Origin: Paenibacillus algicola
GTDB lineage: Bacteria > Bacillota > Bacilli > Paenibacillales > Paenibacillaceae
Length of the DNA stretch: 64,000 nt
Reading direction: 5' to 3'
Assembly: GCF_005577435.1 (NCBI RefSeq)
Contig: NZ_CP040396.1
Coordinates: 1,918,501-1,982,500, forward strand
Shown here: one piece after another, positions 1 through 8,832 of the stretch
Layout: every line of letters starts with the position of its first letter
Numbering within the stretch: the stretch's first letter is position 1
Made by a program: the position numbers and the translations under genes
The notes under the pieces: model-generated
What the model saw: only the letters and a program-made list of their open reading frames with translations
What the model was told of the DNA's origin: nothing
Databases searched by the model: none

Positions 1-247
1 CGGTGTCATCATCATTTTGTTTCTATGTGCGTTTCCCGGCATCAAGATCCTGGCGCTGGCACTCATTTATAACCTGGCCTCGGCCATCATGCAGCCACTG
101 GGTGATACGCCGATCGTGAAATGCCTGCAGGCTATTGGCAAAACCATGCTATATGTGTTTGCAGCGCTGGCCGCAGTCAGTCTGATGTTCTTTCTGGCCA
201 TTACGATTCTCTTATCAGCAGCCAACATTACGGTCATGATGCGATAG
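1..247 (+). CDS. spoIIIAE: Stage III sporulation protein AE, C-terminal part
   Basis: This frame is open from the left edge, so only the last 81 or so residues are present. The visible part is strongly hydrophobic, with about two membrane spans, and ends in SAANITVMMR. In the SpoIIIA family, AE is the multi-pass membrane component of the mother-cell channel (the feeding tube that keeps the engulfed forespore active). The identity rests mainly on position: spoIIIAF, AG and AH follow directly in the usual order. The gap to spoIIIAF is short, with no terminator, so it belongs to the same operon. The N-terminal three quarters lie outside the window. Confidence 0.88.
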   Translation, partial: GVIIILFLCAFPGIKILALALIYNLASAIMQPLGDTPIVKCLQAIGKTMLYVFAALAAVSLMFFLAITILLSAANITVMMR

Positions 248-274
248 CGGTGTGAAATGGAAGGGAGGGATGTC

Positions 275-1048
275 ATGGATTGGCTGAGTGAATGGCTGAG
301 AAACGTCATCCTGATTGTGATCTTTGCAGCGCTGGTAGAGCTGCTGCTGCCTGGAAATTCCATGCAGCGCTATGCGCGTCTTGTGCTGAGCCTTATGGTT
401 CTGCTGGCGCTGCTGCAGCCGATCCTCCAGCTCTTTCATGAGGCACCCGAGGTAAGGCTGGCAGAGCAGCTGGAGTCGATTGAGCAGGGCTCAAAGCAGG
501 CGCAGACAGGTCTCGCACAGATCCTGGCACAGGCAGAGGACATCAAAGAGACGCGAGAGCGGCAAAGCCTCCAATGGGCCGCCGAGCAGGCAGCCCTGGA
601 GATGAAGAAGGAGATTGCAGCGGAGACAGGAGAAGAGCCGGAGGCGGTCGAGGTGTCGCTGCTGCTGCAAGAAGCCGGTAGGGGATCTGAGCCTGAGCCT
701 GTGATTTCATCGGTAGTCGTCAGGCTGAGGCCGCCCGGGGAGAACATGAACAACGTACAGACTCCTTCCGGGAGCGGTCGTAAAGATATAGAGCCGGTTA
801 GCATTGACCCGGTTGTTATTGAAGTGGAGCAGCGCCCAGATGACTCCGAGCAAGAGGTCTCTGCCCAGCCCTATGGCGCTGAACAGGAAGCGTGGCTGAA
901 GGCGCAGGAAGCTGCGGTGAAGAAGCTGCTTCGCGCTTCATGGAGCATTCAAGAGAAGAACATCACGGTTACGGCAGAAAATAAGCTGAAGGAGGGGGCC
1001 CGTATTGGGAAAGTGGAGCAAGAAGCTGGAGCAGTGGCTGGGCGGTGA
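275..1048 (+). CDS. spoIIIAF: Stage III sporulation protein AF
   Basis: This is a component of the SpoIIIA-SpoIIQ channel between mother cell and forespore. The protein has 257 residues. Two membrane spans lie near residues 8-25 and 33-52, followed by a long Glu/Gln-rich, probably helical region and a C-terminal domain. I chose the ATG at 275 because GGGAGGG lies just upstream at 263-269; the in-frame ATG at 257 has no ribosome site. The product is longer than the roughly 206 residues I recall for B. subtilis, with the excess in the middle region (about residues 140-200). Its end overlaps the spoIIIAG start by 44 bases, which suggests translational coupling. Confidence 0.88.
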   Translation: MDWLSEWLRNVILIVIFAALVELLLPGNSMQRYARLVLSLMVLLALLQPILQLFHEAPEVRLAEQLESIEQGSKQAQTGLAQILAQAEDIKETRERQSLQWAAEQAALEMKKEIAAETGEEPEAVEVSLLLQEAGRGSEPEPVISSVVVRLRPPGENMNNVQTPSGSGRKDIEPVSIDPVVIEVEQRPDDSEQEVSAQPYGAEQEAWLKAQEAAVKKLLRASWSIQEKNITVTAENKLKEGARIGKVEQEAGAVAGR

Positions 1049-1643
1049 GAACGGCGGGGCGAAAAAAATGCAAACCCTGCGCTGGCTTATTATTCTCGGG
1101 CTGCTGGGAGTGGCCATGATGCTGTTCAATTCCTTTGTGAACGTCAAGAAGCTGGATCACGAAAATATCGGGCGGGAGCCGCCAGATAACCCCGCGTCTA
1201 CGCTGGCGGCACCTGCACCGGACCCAGGCGGCAGTCCATTTGGGAATATTGAGCAGGAGTTTGAAACAAGGACCCGGGTCATGCTGGAGCAGATCGTCGG
1301 TGTCGGCGCCGTGGATGTGATGATTACGGTGGAATCCACAGAAGAGATTATTGTACAGCGCAACGTTAAGGATTCCCAGGAGCTGACTGAGGAGAACGAT
1401 GCCGGAGGCGGCAAGCGGCATGTAACGAGCTATACCCGGGACGGTGAGATTGTAACGTATGAGTCATCGGGTGAACAGACCCCTATTGTGACCAAGCGGA
1501 TCAAGCCGCAGGTGCGCGGAGTGCTGATCGTGGCCAAGGGGGCTGAGAATGAGGTTGTCAAAAGCTTGATTGTTGATGCTGTTCAAAGAGGACTCAGTGT
1601 ACCAAGCTATAAGATTTCAGTCGTGCCGCGCAAGCAGGAGTAA
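1005..1643 (+). CDS. spoIIIAG: Stage III sporulation protein AG
   Basis: This is a ring-forming component of the SpoIIIA channel. The family carries a ring-building motif related to the secretion and flagellar ring proteins EscJ/PrgK and FliF. The protein has 212 residues: a basic N-terminus (MGKWSKKLEQ), one membrane span near residues 25-46, and a C-terminal extracytoplasmic domain from about residue 80 with the typical KRIKPQVRGVLIVAKGA stretch. The start is TTG at 1005, supported by AAGGAGGGGG just upstream; no better start fits. It lies inside the spoIIIAF end and 50 bases before spoIIIAH. Confidence 0.9.
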   Translation: MGKWSKKLEQWLGGENGGAKKMQTLRWLIILGLLGVAMMLFNSFVNVKKLDHENIGREPPDNPASTLAAPAPDPGGSPFGNIEQEFETRTRVMLEQIVGVGAVDVMITVESTEEIIVQRNVKDSQELTEENDAGGGKRHVTSYTRDGEIVTYESSGEQTPIVTKRIKPQVRGVLIVAKGAENEVVKSLIVDAVQRGLSVPSYKISVVPRKQE

Positions 1644-1693
1644 GTGAAACCAGAGTGATTCCAAGTGTTATTTTAAAGGAGGAAGTGTTCAAA

Positions 1694-2458
1694 ATGAATA
1701 ACAAAAGACAAACGATTTGGCTCGTATCCATGTTAAGCCTGATGGTTGTGCTCTCAGCGTATTATCTGTTCACGGAGGACGCCGGACCCGCGGCTCCGCC
1801 GGTGGCAGAGCGGACGCAGGATTTTGGTCTGCAGGCCCAGGGTGATGAAATTGTCGTCCATGAAGTGGTGGAGGAAGGTGTAGACGGCGATGCCGGCAAG
1901 TCTGAGGATGCGGCAGTCGGCAGTGACACAGATACCTCCAAGGCCAATGGCGAGGCTGCCGATGAAACCGGAAATCCCGCTCAGCCGGAAGCAGGCTCAG
2001 AGGATACCGCTGTGAAGGAGGATACCGCTGTGAATGAGACCGGGAAGGAAACGGCCAAATCCGAGGATGAAATTCTCGAAGAGGTGGCCCAGGTACAGGC
2101 TGGCTCGTCATCCGCCAAGCTGGAGTCGTATCAGCTGGACCGGGCGAACAAGAATATGCAGCTGCATGAGGAGCTGATGGCTAAGCTGGGGGATCAGAAC
2201 ACGACGCCGGAAGAAACCGCCAAAGTGACCAATGACCTTAACAGCCTGGAGGAAAAAGAATCCATTCTGTGGTCCATCGAGGAGAAGCTGCAGCAGCAAT
2301 TTGAGAATGCTGTAGTGAAGGAGGAGAACGATCGTTACAACGTTGTCGTTCTGAGCGAAGGGCTGGATGCCAAAAATGCTGCAGGCATTGTCAGCATGGT
2401 CATGAAGGAGCTGAATGTTTCCCAGGATAAGATCAGTGTCCAATATGTAACGCCTTAA
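1694..2458 (+). CDS. spoIIIAH: Stage III sporulation protein AH
   Basis: This is the mother-cell membrane protein whose extracellular domain binds SpoIIQ of the forespore, locking the two membranes during engulfment and forming the channel. The protein has 254 residues: one N-terminal span (about 8-25), an acidic low-complexity linker rich in Glu, Asp, Thr and Ala (about 40-130), and a C-terminal ring-building domain ending VMKELNVSQDKISVQYVTP. The start is the ATG at 1694, preceded by AAAGGAGGAAGTG; an upstream in-frame start at 1655 lacks a ribosome site. It is the last gene of the operon, followed by an inverted repeat at 2487-2521. Confidence 0.92.
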   Translation: MNNKRQTIWLVSMLSLMVVLSAYYLFTEDAGPAAPPVAERTQDFGLQAQGDEIVVHEVVEEGVDGDAGKSEDAAVGSDTDTSKANGEAADETGNPAQPEAGSEDTAVKEDTAVNETGKETAKSEDEILEEVAQVQAGSSSAKLESYQLDRANKNMQLHEELMAKLGDQNTTPEETAKVTNDLNSLEEKESILWSIEEKLQQQFENAVVKEENDRYNVVVLSEGLDAKNAAGIVSMVMKELNVSQDKISVQYVTP

Positions 2459-2486
2459 GACTCCTTTGCTCCTGATATGAAGCTGT

Positions 2487-2521
2487 GGAAAGAGTCCGGG
2501 ATAAAGACTTGGACTCTTTCC
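2487..2521 (+). terminator. Hairpin ending the spoIIIA operon
   Basis: There is a perfect 11-bp inverted repeat, GGAAAGAGTCC at 2487-2497 and GGACTCTTTCC at 2511-2521, with a 13-base loop. The bases after it are only moderately T-rich, so termination may be partial. It separates spoIIIAH from accB. Its 3' arm overlaps the proposed accB -35 region. Confidence 0.6.
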
Positions 2522-2544
2522 ATTTCTTCGGTTTATGATATAAT
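2517..2544 (+). promoter_or_regulatory. Sigma-A-type promoter for accBC
   Basis: A consensus -10, TATAAT, lies at 2539-2544. It is preceded by TG at 2536-2537, making an extended -10. A weak -35 (TTTCCA, 2517-2522) stands 16 bases upstream. Downstream, CTGTCA at 2562-2567 and TGACAG at 2579-2584 form an inverted repeat in the leader. The promoter separates fatty-acid synthesis genes from the sporulation operon. Confidence 0.6.
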
Positions 2545-2608
2545 ACGTTAAGTTATTGACACTGTCATAAGCTGAGTTTGACAGATCGTGAAGGAGTGAG
2601 AGTTGAGA

Positions 2609-3100
2609 ATGTTCAAGTTAAGCGAGATTAAGGAATTGATCGAGCTTGTGGATCAAACTTCTATTCAAGAGCTCGAAATCGAAAATGAAGGCACCCGCCT
2701 GTCCATCAAGAAGCCGGGGAATCCTGAAGTCGTCAGCTACCAGGCTGCACCTCAGGCTTATGCAGTACCGCAGCCTTTCCAACCACCTTCGCAGGCTCCA
2801 AGCCAGGCTCCTGCGACAGCTCCTGCTGAGCCGTCTGCAGCCGCAGATGCAGCTAGCTCCCTACATAAGATTGTGTCACCTATGGTTGGAACGTTCTACA
2901 GCTCCCCGTCTCCGGAAGCGCCGCCGTTTGTCAGCACTGGCGATAAGGTGGGCGTTAAATCCACCGTATGTATTATTGAAGCGATGAAGCTGATGAATGA
3001 GCTGGAAGCTGAGATCAAGGGTGAAGTCGTTGAAGTCCTCGTTCAGAACGGTCAGCTGGTCGAGTTTGGTCAGCCGTTGTTCCTGGTGAAGCCGGATTAA
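2609..3100 (+). CDS. accB: Acetyl-CoA carboxylase biotin carboxyl carrier protein
   Basis: This carries the biotin that shuttles carboxyl groups from biotin carboxylase to carboxyltransferase in malonyl-CoA synthesis, the first step of fatty-acid synthesis. The 163-residue protein has a short N-terminal domain (MFKLSEIKELIELVD), a Pro/Ala/Gln-rich flexible linker at about 44-85, and a biotinyl domain with EAMKLMNE; the biotinylated lysine is about residue 127. AAGGAG at 2591-2596 would also allow a TTG start at 2603, 6 bases downstream. I prefer ATG 2609 because the product then begins as in relatives. accC follows after 60 bases. Confidence 0.94.
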   Translation: MFKLSEIKELIELVDQTSIQELEIENEGTRLSIKKPGNPEVVSYQAAPQAYAVPQPFQPPSQAPSQAPATAPAEPSAAADAASSLHKIVSPMVGTFYSSPSPEAPPFVSTGDKVGVKSTVCIIEAMKLMNELEAEIKGEVVEVLVQNGQLVEFGQPLFLVKPD

Positions 3101-3160
3101 TCGCCTCCATCCGAATCACACCATTTCACGACAACGACAAGTTCGAAGGAGGTAAACTGC

Positions 3161-4504
3161 ATGACTTTCCAAAAAGTGCTGATTGCAAACCGCGGCGAAA
3201 TTGCGGTGCGCATCATTCGTGCGTGCCGGGAAATGGGCATTTCCACGGTTGCTGTATATTCCGAGCCGGATCATGATTCCCTTCATGTCAAGCTGGCGGA
3301 TGAAGCCTACTGCATAGGTCCCACCCTGTCCAAGGACAGCTACTTGAACATTACAAATATTATGAGTGTCGCCACACTGACAGAGTGTGACGCGATTCAT
3401 CCCGGCTACGGCTTTCTCGCTGAAAACGCTGACTTCGCTGAAATTTGCGAGTCTTGCAATATTACGTTCATTGGCCCTTCGGCGGATGCCATTTCCAAAA
3501 TGGGCGACAAGGCGGTGGCCAAGCAGACAATGAAGGATGCCGGCGTGCCTGTTATTCCCGGCTCCGATGGCCTGGTAGAGGATCTGAACGAGGCAGTTAT
3601 GATCGCGCGGGATATCGGCTACCCTGTTATTATCAAGGCCACGGCCGGCGGCGGTGGCAAAGGCATCCGCATCGCGGATGACGAGGAATCCCTGATCAAG
3701 CAGATTACTACTGCGCAGCAGGAAGCCCAGAAGGCATTCGGCAATGCTGGCGTTTATCTGGAGAAGTTTCTAACCGGCATGAAGCACGTTGAAATTCAGA
3801 TTATTGCGGACCGTCATGGTAATGCCGTGCATTTGGGAGAGCGTGACTGCTCCGTTCAGCGCCGCCGTCAGAAGCTCGTAGAGGAAGCGCCTTGTCCGGT
3901 GCTGACTCCAGAGGTTCGGGAGCGCATGGGGAAGGCAGCGGTCCGTGCAGCAAAGGCTGTTCATTACTCTGGGGCCGGTACGCTGGAATTTCTGCTGGGA
4001 CCGGATGATCAGTTTTATTTCATGGAGATGAATACAAGGATTCAGGTCGAGCATCCTGTAACCGAGATGATTACCGGGGTTGACCTGATCAAAGAGATGA
4101 TTTCCGTGTCCGAAGGGCATCCACTGTCCTTCAAGCAGGAAGAGGTCGTGATTAACGGCTGGTCTATGGAATGCCGGATCAATGCGGAGAATCCCGACAA
4201 AGGCTTTATGCCGGCACCGGGCAAAATCCAGTTCTATCTTCCTCCTGGCGGCCCGGGCGTTCGCGTGGACAGCGCGGCTTATCCGGGATACACGATTACG
4301 CCTTTTTACGATTCCATGATTGCCAAGCTGATTGTCTGGGCTCCGACCCGGGAAGAAGCCATCGCCAAGATGAAGCGTGCTTTGGTGGAGTTTGAGATCG
4401 AGGGTATTCATACTACGATTCCTTTTCACCAGAAGCTGTTGAACCATCCGGTTTTTCTTCAGGGTGACTTCGACATCAAATTCCTGGAGGATCACGAGGT
4501 GTAG
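3161..4504 (+). CDS. accC: Acetyl-CoA carboxylase biotin carboxylase subunit
   Basis: This is the ATP-dependent carboxylase of the biotin on AccB. The 447-residue length is usual. The protein begins [20 protein letters not shown], the hallmark N-terminal biotin carboxylase domain. The central ATP-grasp domain has the Gly-rich loop [14 protein letters not shown], followed by [16 protein letters not shown] with its metal and bicarbonate residues. The C-terminal domain contains [24 protein letters not shown] precedes the ATG at 3161. It is cotranscribed with accB, while a new promoter occurs downstream at 4523. Confidence 0.97.
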   Translation: MTFQKVLIANRGEIAVRIIRACREMGISTVAVYSEPDHDSLHVKLADEAYCIGPTLSKDSYLNITNIMSVATLTECDAIHPGYGFLAENADFAEICESCNITFIGPSADAISKMGDKAVAKQTMKDAGVPVIPGSDGLVEDLNEAVMIARDIGYPVIIKATAGGGGKGIRIADDEESLIKQITTAQQEAQKAFGNAGVYLEKFLTGMKHVEIQIIADRHGNAVHLGERDCSVQRRRQKLVEEAPCPVLTPEVRERMGKAAVRAAKAVHYSGAGTLEFLLGPDDQFYFMEMNTRIQVEHPVTEMITGVDLIKEMISVSEGHPLSFKQEEVVINGWSMECRINAENPDKGFMPAPGKIQFYLPPGGPGVRVDSAAYPGYTITPFYDSMIAKLIVWAPTREEAIAKMKRALVEFEIEGIHTTIPFHQKLLNHPVFLQGDFDIKFLEDHEV

Positions 4505-4522
4505 GTCTTCCAAGGGTATGGT

Positions 4523-4551
4523 TTGTCAAGGAATGTGGCAGATGATATAGT
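4523..4551 (+). promoter_or_regulatory. Sigma-A promoter of the Asp23/AmaP cluster
   Basis: TTGTCA (4523-4528) and TATAGT (4546-4551) are separated by exactly 17 bases. TG at 4543-4544 gives an extended -10. It lies between accC and the Asp23-family gene, so the three-gene cluster can be expressed apart from accBC. Confidence 0.65.
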
Positions 4552-4617
4552 AGGTTTAATGTGTGCATGCTGTATCTGCTCGGATATTAATTTGAAATTG
4601 AAAGGTGTGTCGTGACT

Positions 4618-5037
4618 ATGGCAGATTCATTGCAGACGCCGACCGAATTTGAACGGACGGATATCGGTCAGATCCAGATCTCACCGGAAGTCATCGAGGT
4701 TATTGCGGGACTGGCTACGGTAGAGGTTAAAGGCGTGGCTGGAATGAGCGGCGGCTTTGCCGGCGGCATTGTCGAACTGCTCGGCCGCAAGAACCTCTCC
4801 AAGGGAGTTACGGTTGAAGTGGGCCAGCGCGAAGCTGCTGTTGATGTATCCGTGATCGTAGAGTACGGTCACCGGCTGCCCGAGGTAGCCAGTGAAATTC
4901 AGCGCAACGTAAAGCGCTCCATTGAGAATATGACTGGACTGAATGTGGTGGAAGTCAATGTGCATATCCATGATGTGCATTTTGCCAAAACCAGCGAGAA
5001 GCATGAGGATCCGGACCATATCCAGCGAGTGAAATAA
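4618..5037 (+). CDS. yqhY: Asp23/Gls24 family envelope stress protein YqhY
   Basis: This is a member of the Asp23/Gls24 family (DUF322), abundant proteins linked to cell-envelope stress and, in B. subtilis, to control of acetyl-CoA carboxylase. The 139-residue protein contains VEVKGVAGMSGG, a central beta-sheet core (VTVEVGQREAAVDVSVIVEYG) and a conserved end with NVVEVNVHIHDVHF. The start is ATG 4618 after AAAGGTGTG; a GTG at 4612 is also in frame but too close. The position after accBC and before nusB matches B. subtilis. Here the gene is followed by two membrane-protein genes that could anchor it. Confidence 0.88.
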   Translation: MADSLQTPTEFERTDIGQIQISPEVIEVIAGLATVEVKGVAGMSGGFAGGIVELLGRKNLSKGVTVEVGQREAAVDVSVIVEYGHRLPEVASEIQRNVKRSIENMTGLNVVEVNVHIHDVHFAKTSEKHEDPDHIQRVK

Positions 5038-5102
5038 GTTACTTATTGAGCCCTTGACGGTTGTCGAGGGTTTCATCTAATTTTAAGGAGGCTGTGCTGT
5101 TC

Positions 5103-5642
5103 ATGGCTAAAATCCTGGACCGCTTTATGCTTTTTATTTACAGCTTGAGCATCGGCGCTATATCCATCGTTGCCATCCTCCTGCTGAGCGGTGTTATTCC
5201 CTATGATCTGACCTTCGACCAGGAACAAGTGCTGTTTCTTAGCTGTATCATTACAGCGGCTGTTCTTCTGCTGATGAGTATCCGGTTCTTCTATATCTCC
5301 ATCCGCCGTGATCGCACAACGACAAATTCCATTGATCAGCGCACTGAATATGGAGATATTCAGATTTCTGTGGAAACGATCGAGAATTTGTGCCTGAAGG
5401 CTGCTTCCCGTGTTCGGGGAGTTCGGGATCTAAAGGCAAGAATCAAGGTATCCCAGGCAGGCCTGGACATTACGATTCGCGCTGTGGTAGATGGCGAGGA
5501 ATCCATCCCGGCCCTGACCACCGAGGTTCAGAAGCAGGTCCACGATTTCGTGGAGGATACAACAGGAATACCGGTTTCCGGCGTCGCCGTGTATATTGCA
5601 AACGTGGTTCAGGCGCCCAGCTTCAAGAGCCGCGTAGAATAG
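5103..5642 (+). CDS. amaP: AmaP-like membrane anchor with Asp23-like domain
   Basis: The N-terminus has two membrane spans (about residues 9-29 and 42-61). A soluble part follows, with GDIQISVETIENLCLKAASRVRGVRDLKARIKV. In staphylococci, AmaP anchors Asp23 at the membrane, and this gene has the same architecture. AAGGAGG lies upstream at 5085-5091, 11 bases before the ATG at 5103. The length is 179 residues. It sits 65 bases after the yqhY stop and 16 bases before a DUF2273 gene, the arrangement expected for a membrane-bound Asp23 complex. B. subtilis lacks this gene at the locus, as far as I recall. Confidence 0.82.
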   Translation: MAKILDRFMLFIYSLSIGAISIVAILLLSGVIPYDLTFDQEQVLFLSCIITAAVLLLMSIRFFYISIRRDRTTTNSIDQRTEYGDIQISVETIENLCLKAASRVRGVRDLKARIKVSQAGLDITIRAVVDGEESIPALTTEVQKQVHDFVEDTTGIPVSGVAVYIANVVQAPSFKSRVE

Positions 5643-5658
5643 AGGTGAGCTTCTTCGG

Positions 5659-5892
5659 ATGTCATGGAAAGCGATATGGGAGAGTCACGGAGGACGAATC
5701 TTTGGTGTGGCCAGCGGTCTGGTCTGTGGGTTCATTTATTTAGCATTTGGATTTTGGGATATGCTGTTCTTTGCATTTGTGGTATTTATCGGCTACACCT
5801 TCGGTAAACGAAGTGATCTTCGTCAAGGCCCCCTGTATCGCTGGCAGGAATGGGGGCGCTGGTTGACGGAGCGGTGGCGGCTGTTTAAATGA
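5659..5892 (+). CDS. Small DUF2273 membrane protein
   Basis: A 77-residue protein with two membrane spans (about 13-30 and 31-48) and a basic tail. The start MSWKAIWESHGGRIFGVASG is typical of DUF2273 proteins, which occur next to Asp23 and AmaP genes in Firmicutes. The ATG follows AGAGGTGAGC. It is the last gene of the cluster, with a long hairpin and T-run 3 bases after the stop. Function is unknown; the context points to the Asp23-AmaP membrane assembly. Confidence 0.8.
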   Translation: MSWKAIWESHGGRIFGVASGLVCGFIYLAFGFWDMLFFAFVVFIGYTFGKRSDLRQGPLYRWQEWGRWLTERWRLFK

Positions 5893-5895
5893 AGC

Positions 5896-5985
5896 CCTGT
5901 GATATGCCTTCCTTTTTGGCAAATGCGAGAAGACCACTCTGTCCGTTCGCACAGCGAAAAAGAAAGGTGCATCACAGGTTTTTTT
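5896..5985 (+). terminator. Terminator after the DUF2273 gene
   Basis: CCTGTGAT at 5896-5903 pairs with ATCACAGG at 5971-5978, and further pairing continues inside (TGCCTT with AAGGTGCA). Seven T residues follow at 5979-5985. The enclosed loop is long, so the hairpin may contain substructure. It separates the Asp23 cluster from nusB. Confidence 0.7.
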
Positions 5986-6049
5986 CATATAGGGATATAC
6001 TAAGCTTTATATTAACTGGGATTCAAAAGGTCCAAGCAGGAGGAAACAC

Positions 6050-6517
6050 ATGAAAAGACGTGTCATCAGGGAAATTGCAGTTCAAAGCTTGTATCAAATG
6101 GAAATGAACGATGTACAGAGCGGGGAAGCCGTTGCCATGCTGCTGTCTGAAGCAGCCGAGGAGAATGAGACCGAGCGCAGCATAGACGGCGATGAAGACA
6201 GCGTCCGCGATACCCTGCTTCAGCTTGTTAACGGCTGCTGGAAGGTGAAAGACAGCGTGGATGGTGTGCTGACAGACTATTTGAAGGGCTGGCAGGTTAG
6301 CCGTCTGTCTCGCGTAGACCGTCAAATTTTGCGTCTGGCTGTCTATGAGATGGTCTACCGTGATGACGTGCCTGGCAAGGTGGCCGTGAATGAAGCGATC
6401 GAGCTGTCCAAGCATTTTGGCACGGAGGAGTCAGGCAAGTTCGTCAATGGCGTACTGGGGAAAATGCTTCAGGATCTGGAGCAGGTAACGGCACGCCTGG
6501 AAGGCTCTGCCGAGTAG
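6050..6517 (+). CDS. nusB: Transcription antitermination factor NusB
   Basis: An RNA-binding factor that acts with NusE (ribosomal protein S10) in rRNA antitermination. The 155-residue, all-helical protein starts MKRRVIREIAVQSLYQMEM (typical R-x-x-A-x-Q-x-L-Y-Q motif) and ends with the conserved VNEAIELSKHFGTEESGKFVNGVLGKM block. AGGAGG precedes the ATG at 6050. A terminator stands upstream and folD begins 84 bases downstream, the same order as in B. subtilis. Confidence 0.96.
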   Translation: MKRRVIREIAVQSLYQMEMNDVQSGEAVAMLLSEAAEENETERSIDGDEDSVRDTLLQLVNGCWKVKDSVDGVLTDYLKGWQVSRLSRVDRQILRLAVYEMVYRDDVPGKVAVNEAIELSKHFGTEESGKFVNGVLGKMLQDLEQVTARLEGSAE

Positions 6518-6601
6518 CAGCGCAGCCAGAACGAACTAATAGCAGCAGTCCAGGTTTACGATTCCACGATTTCAATTTCAATGACAAGGGAGAGGCTTGA
6601 A

Positions 6602-7459
6602 ATGAGTGCAAACGTAATTAGCGGAACACAGGTGTCGCAGGAAATTCGGGAGACCATCAAGGAGGAAGTCAAGGAGCTTGCAGGCAAGGGTGTCACTCCC
6701 GGTCTGGCTGTTGTACTGGTCGGCGAAGACCAGGCTTCCCAGGTTTATGTCCGCAATAAAGCAAAGGCCTGCGAAACGCTCGGCTTTTATTCCGAGGTGC
6801 ACCGTCTTGAGGCATCAACCAGTCAGGAGGAGCTGCTTGCGCTGGTGGACAAGCTGAACCAGAACAAGCAGATTCACGGCATTCTCGTGCAGCTGCCGCT
6901 GCCAAAGCATATTGAGGAGAAAGCGGTGATTGACGCGATTGCTGTTGAAAAAGACGTAGATGGCTTCCATCCCGTTAACGTGGGTAACCTGGTCATCGGA
7001 GAGGACAGCCTGCTTCCTTGTACGCCGGCAGGGGTTATTGAATTGATCAAACGCACCGGTTTAACGCTTGAAGGCAAGCACGCCGTTGTTATCGGGAGAT
7101 CCAATATTGTCGGCAAACCCGTATCCCTGCTGCTGCAGCGGGAGCATGCAACCGTAACGATGTGTCACTCCCGCACGGCTAATATGCAGGAGATCGCAAG
7201 ACAGGCTGACGTTCTCGTGGTCGCCATTGGTATTGCGAACAAGGTGGATGCTTCCTACATCAAGCCGGGCGCCGTTGTCATTGATGTAGGCATCAACCGT
7301 CTGGACAGCGGCAAGCTGGCGGGCGATGTGGATTATGAATCCGCTAAAGAGGCTGCCGGCTATATTACTCCGGTTCCCGGCGGTGTGGGCCCGATGACAA
7401 TCACCATGCTGATGCAGAACACGCTGCTGGCGGCGAAGCGCCTGAACGGGCTGGCCTAA
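6602..7459 (+). CDS. folD: Methylenetetrahydrofolate dehydrogenase/cyclohydrolase
   Basis: A bifunctional enzyme interconverting 5,10-methylene- and 10-formyl-tetrahydrofolate in one-carbon metabolism. The 285-residue protein shows the signature PLPKHIEE, the catalytic YVRNK segment (Tyr and Lys), the nucleotide-binding [13 protein letters not shown], and the terminal [23 protein letters not shown] 6602 is preceded by AAGGGAGAGG; the upstream in-frame ATG at 6581 lies before this site and is rejected. The stop codon overlaps the xseA start. Confidence 0.97.
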   Translation: MSANVISGTQVSQEIRETIKEEVKELAGKGVTPGLAVVLVGEDQASQVYVRNKAKACETLGFYSEVHRLEASTSQEELLALVDKLNQNKQIHGILVQLPLPKHIEEKAVIDAIAVEKDVDGFHPVNVGNLVIGEDSLLPCTPAGVIELIKRTGLTLEGKHAVVIGRSNIVGKPVSLLLQREHATVTMCHSRTANMQEIARQADVLVVAIGIANKVDASYIKPGAVVIDVGINRLDSGKLAGDVDYESAKEAAGYITPVPGGVGPMTITMLMQNTLLAAKRLNGLA

Positions 7460-8832
7460 TGATGAAACCGGCCGAGCCGCAGCGCGTTCTTTCCGTCAAG
7501 GACTTGAACCGCTATATCCGGATGAAAATGGACGGAGATCCCCGGCTTTCGGACGTGTGGATTCGGGGAGAGATTTCGAATTTTACGCATCATTCCAGCG
7601 GTCACATGTATTTCACGCTCAAGGATGAGGGCAGCCGTGTCAAGTCAATCATGTTCTCGGCTCACAACCAGAAGCTTCCCTTTATTCCGAAGGAAGGTGC
7701 CCGGGTTATTGCTCGAGGTAATGTGACGGTGTATGAACGGGATGGACAGTATCAGTTCTACGCCACTCACATGCAGCCGGACGGGATCGGATCCTTGTAT
7801 TTGGCCTTTGAGCAGCTAAAAAAGAAGCTTGAAAGTGAAGGGCTGTTCTCCGCGGAGCGCAAACGCCCTATACCCTCTTACCCTCAGACGATCGGGGTTA
7901 TTACCTCGCCCACCGGCGCTGCGGTCAGGGACATCATGATTACACTTCGACGCCGTTATCCACAGGCTAAAGTGGTGCTTTACCCCGTGCTGGTGCAGGG
8001 GAAGGGGGCTGCGGCCTCGATCGTCAAGGGTATTACGGTGCTGAATCGGCTGCAAGAAGCAGAGCTGCTCATCGTAGGCCGGGGCGGCGGCTCGCTTGAA
8101 GAGCTGTGGGCCTTTAACGAGGAGCCGGTGGCGAGAGCTATTTATGCTTCCGGAATACCTGTCATTTCTGCAGTAGGTCATGAGACGGATTTCACCATCG
8201 CGGATTTCACGGCTGACCTCCGGGCGGCGACCCCGACAGCGGCCGCCGAGCTGGCTGTTCCCAATCAGCTGGAGCTGAAGGAAAGGCTGCGGGAACGGGA
8301 GAAGCAGCTCCGGCAGAGCCTGCAGCAGTCCCTTCGCAGAAGGCGTGAACAGCTGTCCTCGCTGCAACGCTCTCCGGCACTGGTGCATCCTCGCCGCTAC
8401 ATGCTCCGGCATGCCGAGCGGCTGGATCTGCTCAAAGTGCGGCTGCAGGGCAGTCTGCAGGGACATACACGCTACAGCCGGGAGCGCTTGGCTTCTCTGA
8501 ATCAGGGATTGGTTCGGCTGAATCCGAAGGTTCAGGCCGAGGCGGGACGCAGGAGAAAGGATGACGCCAGCGATCAGCTAAAGCAAGCGATGCAGTTTAT
8601 TTTGCGGTCGAAACGACAGGAGCTTCTATCAAGAATCCGCCATCTGGATGCACTCAGTCCACTGAAGGTCATGTCGCGCGGCTACAGCCTGGTCTATGAT
8701 GAGCACGAAAGTCGGCTGATCAAGAAGACGAGCGAGGTTCAGCCCGGCGATCTGGTTCAGGTCAAGGTCAGTGACGGCTCTTTGCAATGTCAAATCTGGG
8801 GAATCAAGGAGGAGAAGGAACATGTCGAGTGA
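7459..8832 (+). CDS. xseA: Exodeoxyribonuclease VII large subunit
   Basis: The catalytic subunit of the single-strand-specific exonuclease VII. The 457-residue protein has an N-terminal OB-fold (to about 100, with VWIRGEISNFTHHSSGHMYF), then the catalytic domain with GVITSPTGAAVRDI, GRGGGSLEELWAFNEE and SAVGHETDFTIADF, then a long coiled-coil region (about 270-390) and a C-terminal beta segment. It starts on the last base of the folD stop; ATG 7462 is an equal alternative. xseB overlaps its end by 11 bases, so the two subunits are likely made together. Confidence 0.96.
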   Translation: MMKPAEPQRVLSVKDLNRYIRMKMDGDPRLSDVWIRGEISNFTHHSSGHMYFTLKDEGSRVKSIMFSAHNQKLPFIPKEGARVIARGNVTVYERDGQYQFYATHMQPDGIGSLYLAFEQLKKKLESEGLFSAERKRPIPSYPQTIGVITSPTGAAVRDIMITLRRRYPQAKVVLYPVLVQGKGAAASIVKGITVLNRLQEAELLIVGRGGGSLEELWAFNEEPVARAIYASGIPVISAVGHETDFTIADFTADLRAATPTAAAELAVPNQLELKERLREREKQLRQSLQQSLRRRREQLSSLQRSPALVHPRRYMLRHAERLDLLKVRLQGSLQGHTRYSRERLASLNQGLVRLNPKVQAEAGRRRKDDASDQLKQAMQFILRSKRQELLSRIRHLDALSPLKVMSRGYSLVYDEHESRLIKKTSEVQPGDLVQVKVSDGSLQCQIWGIKEEKEHVE

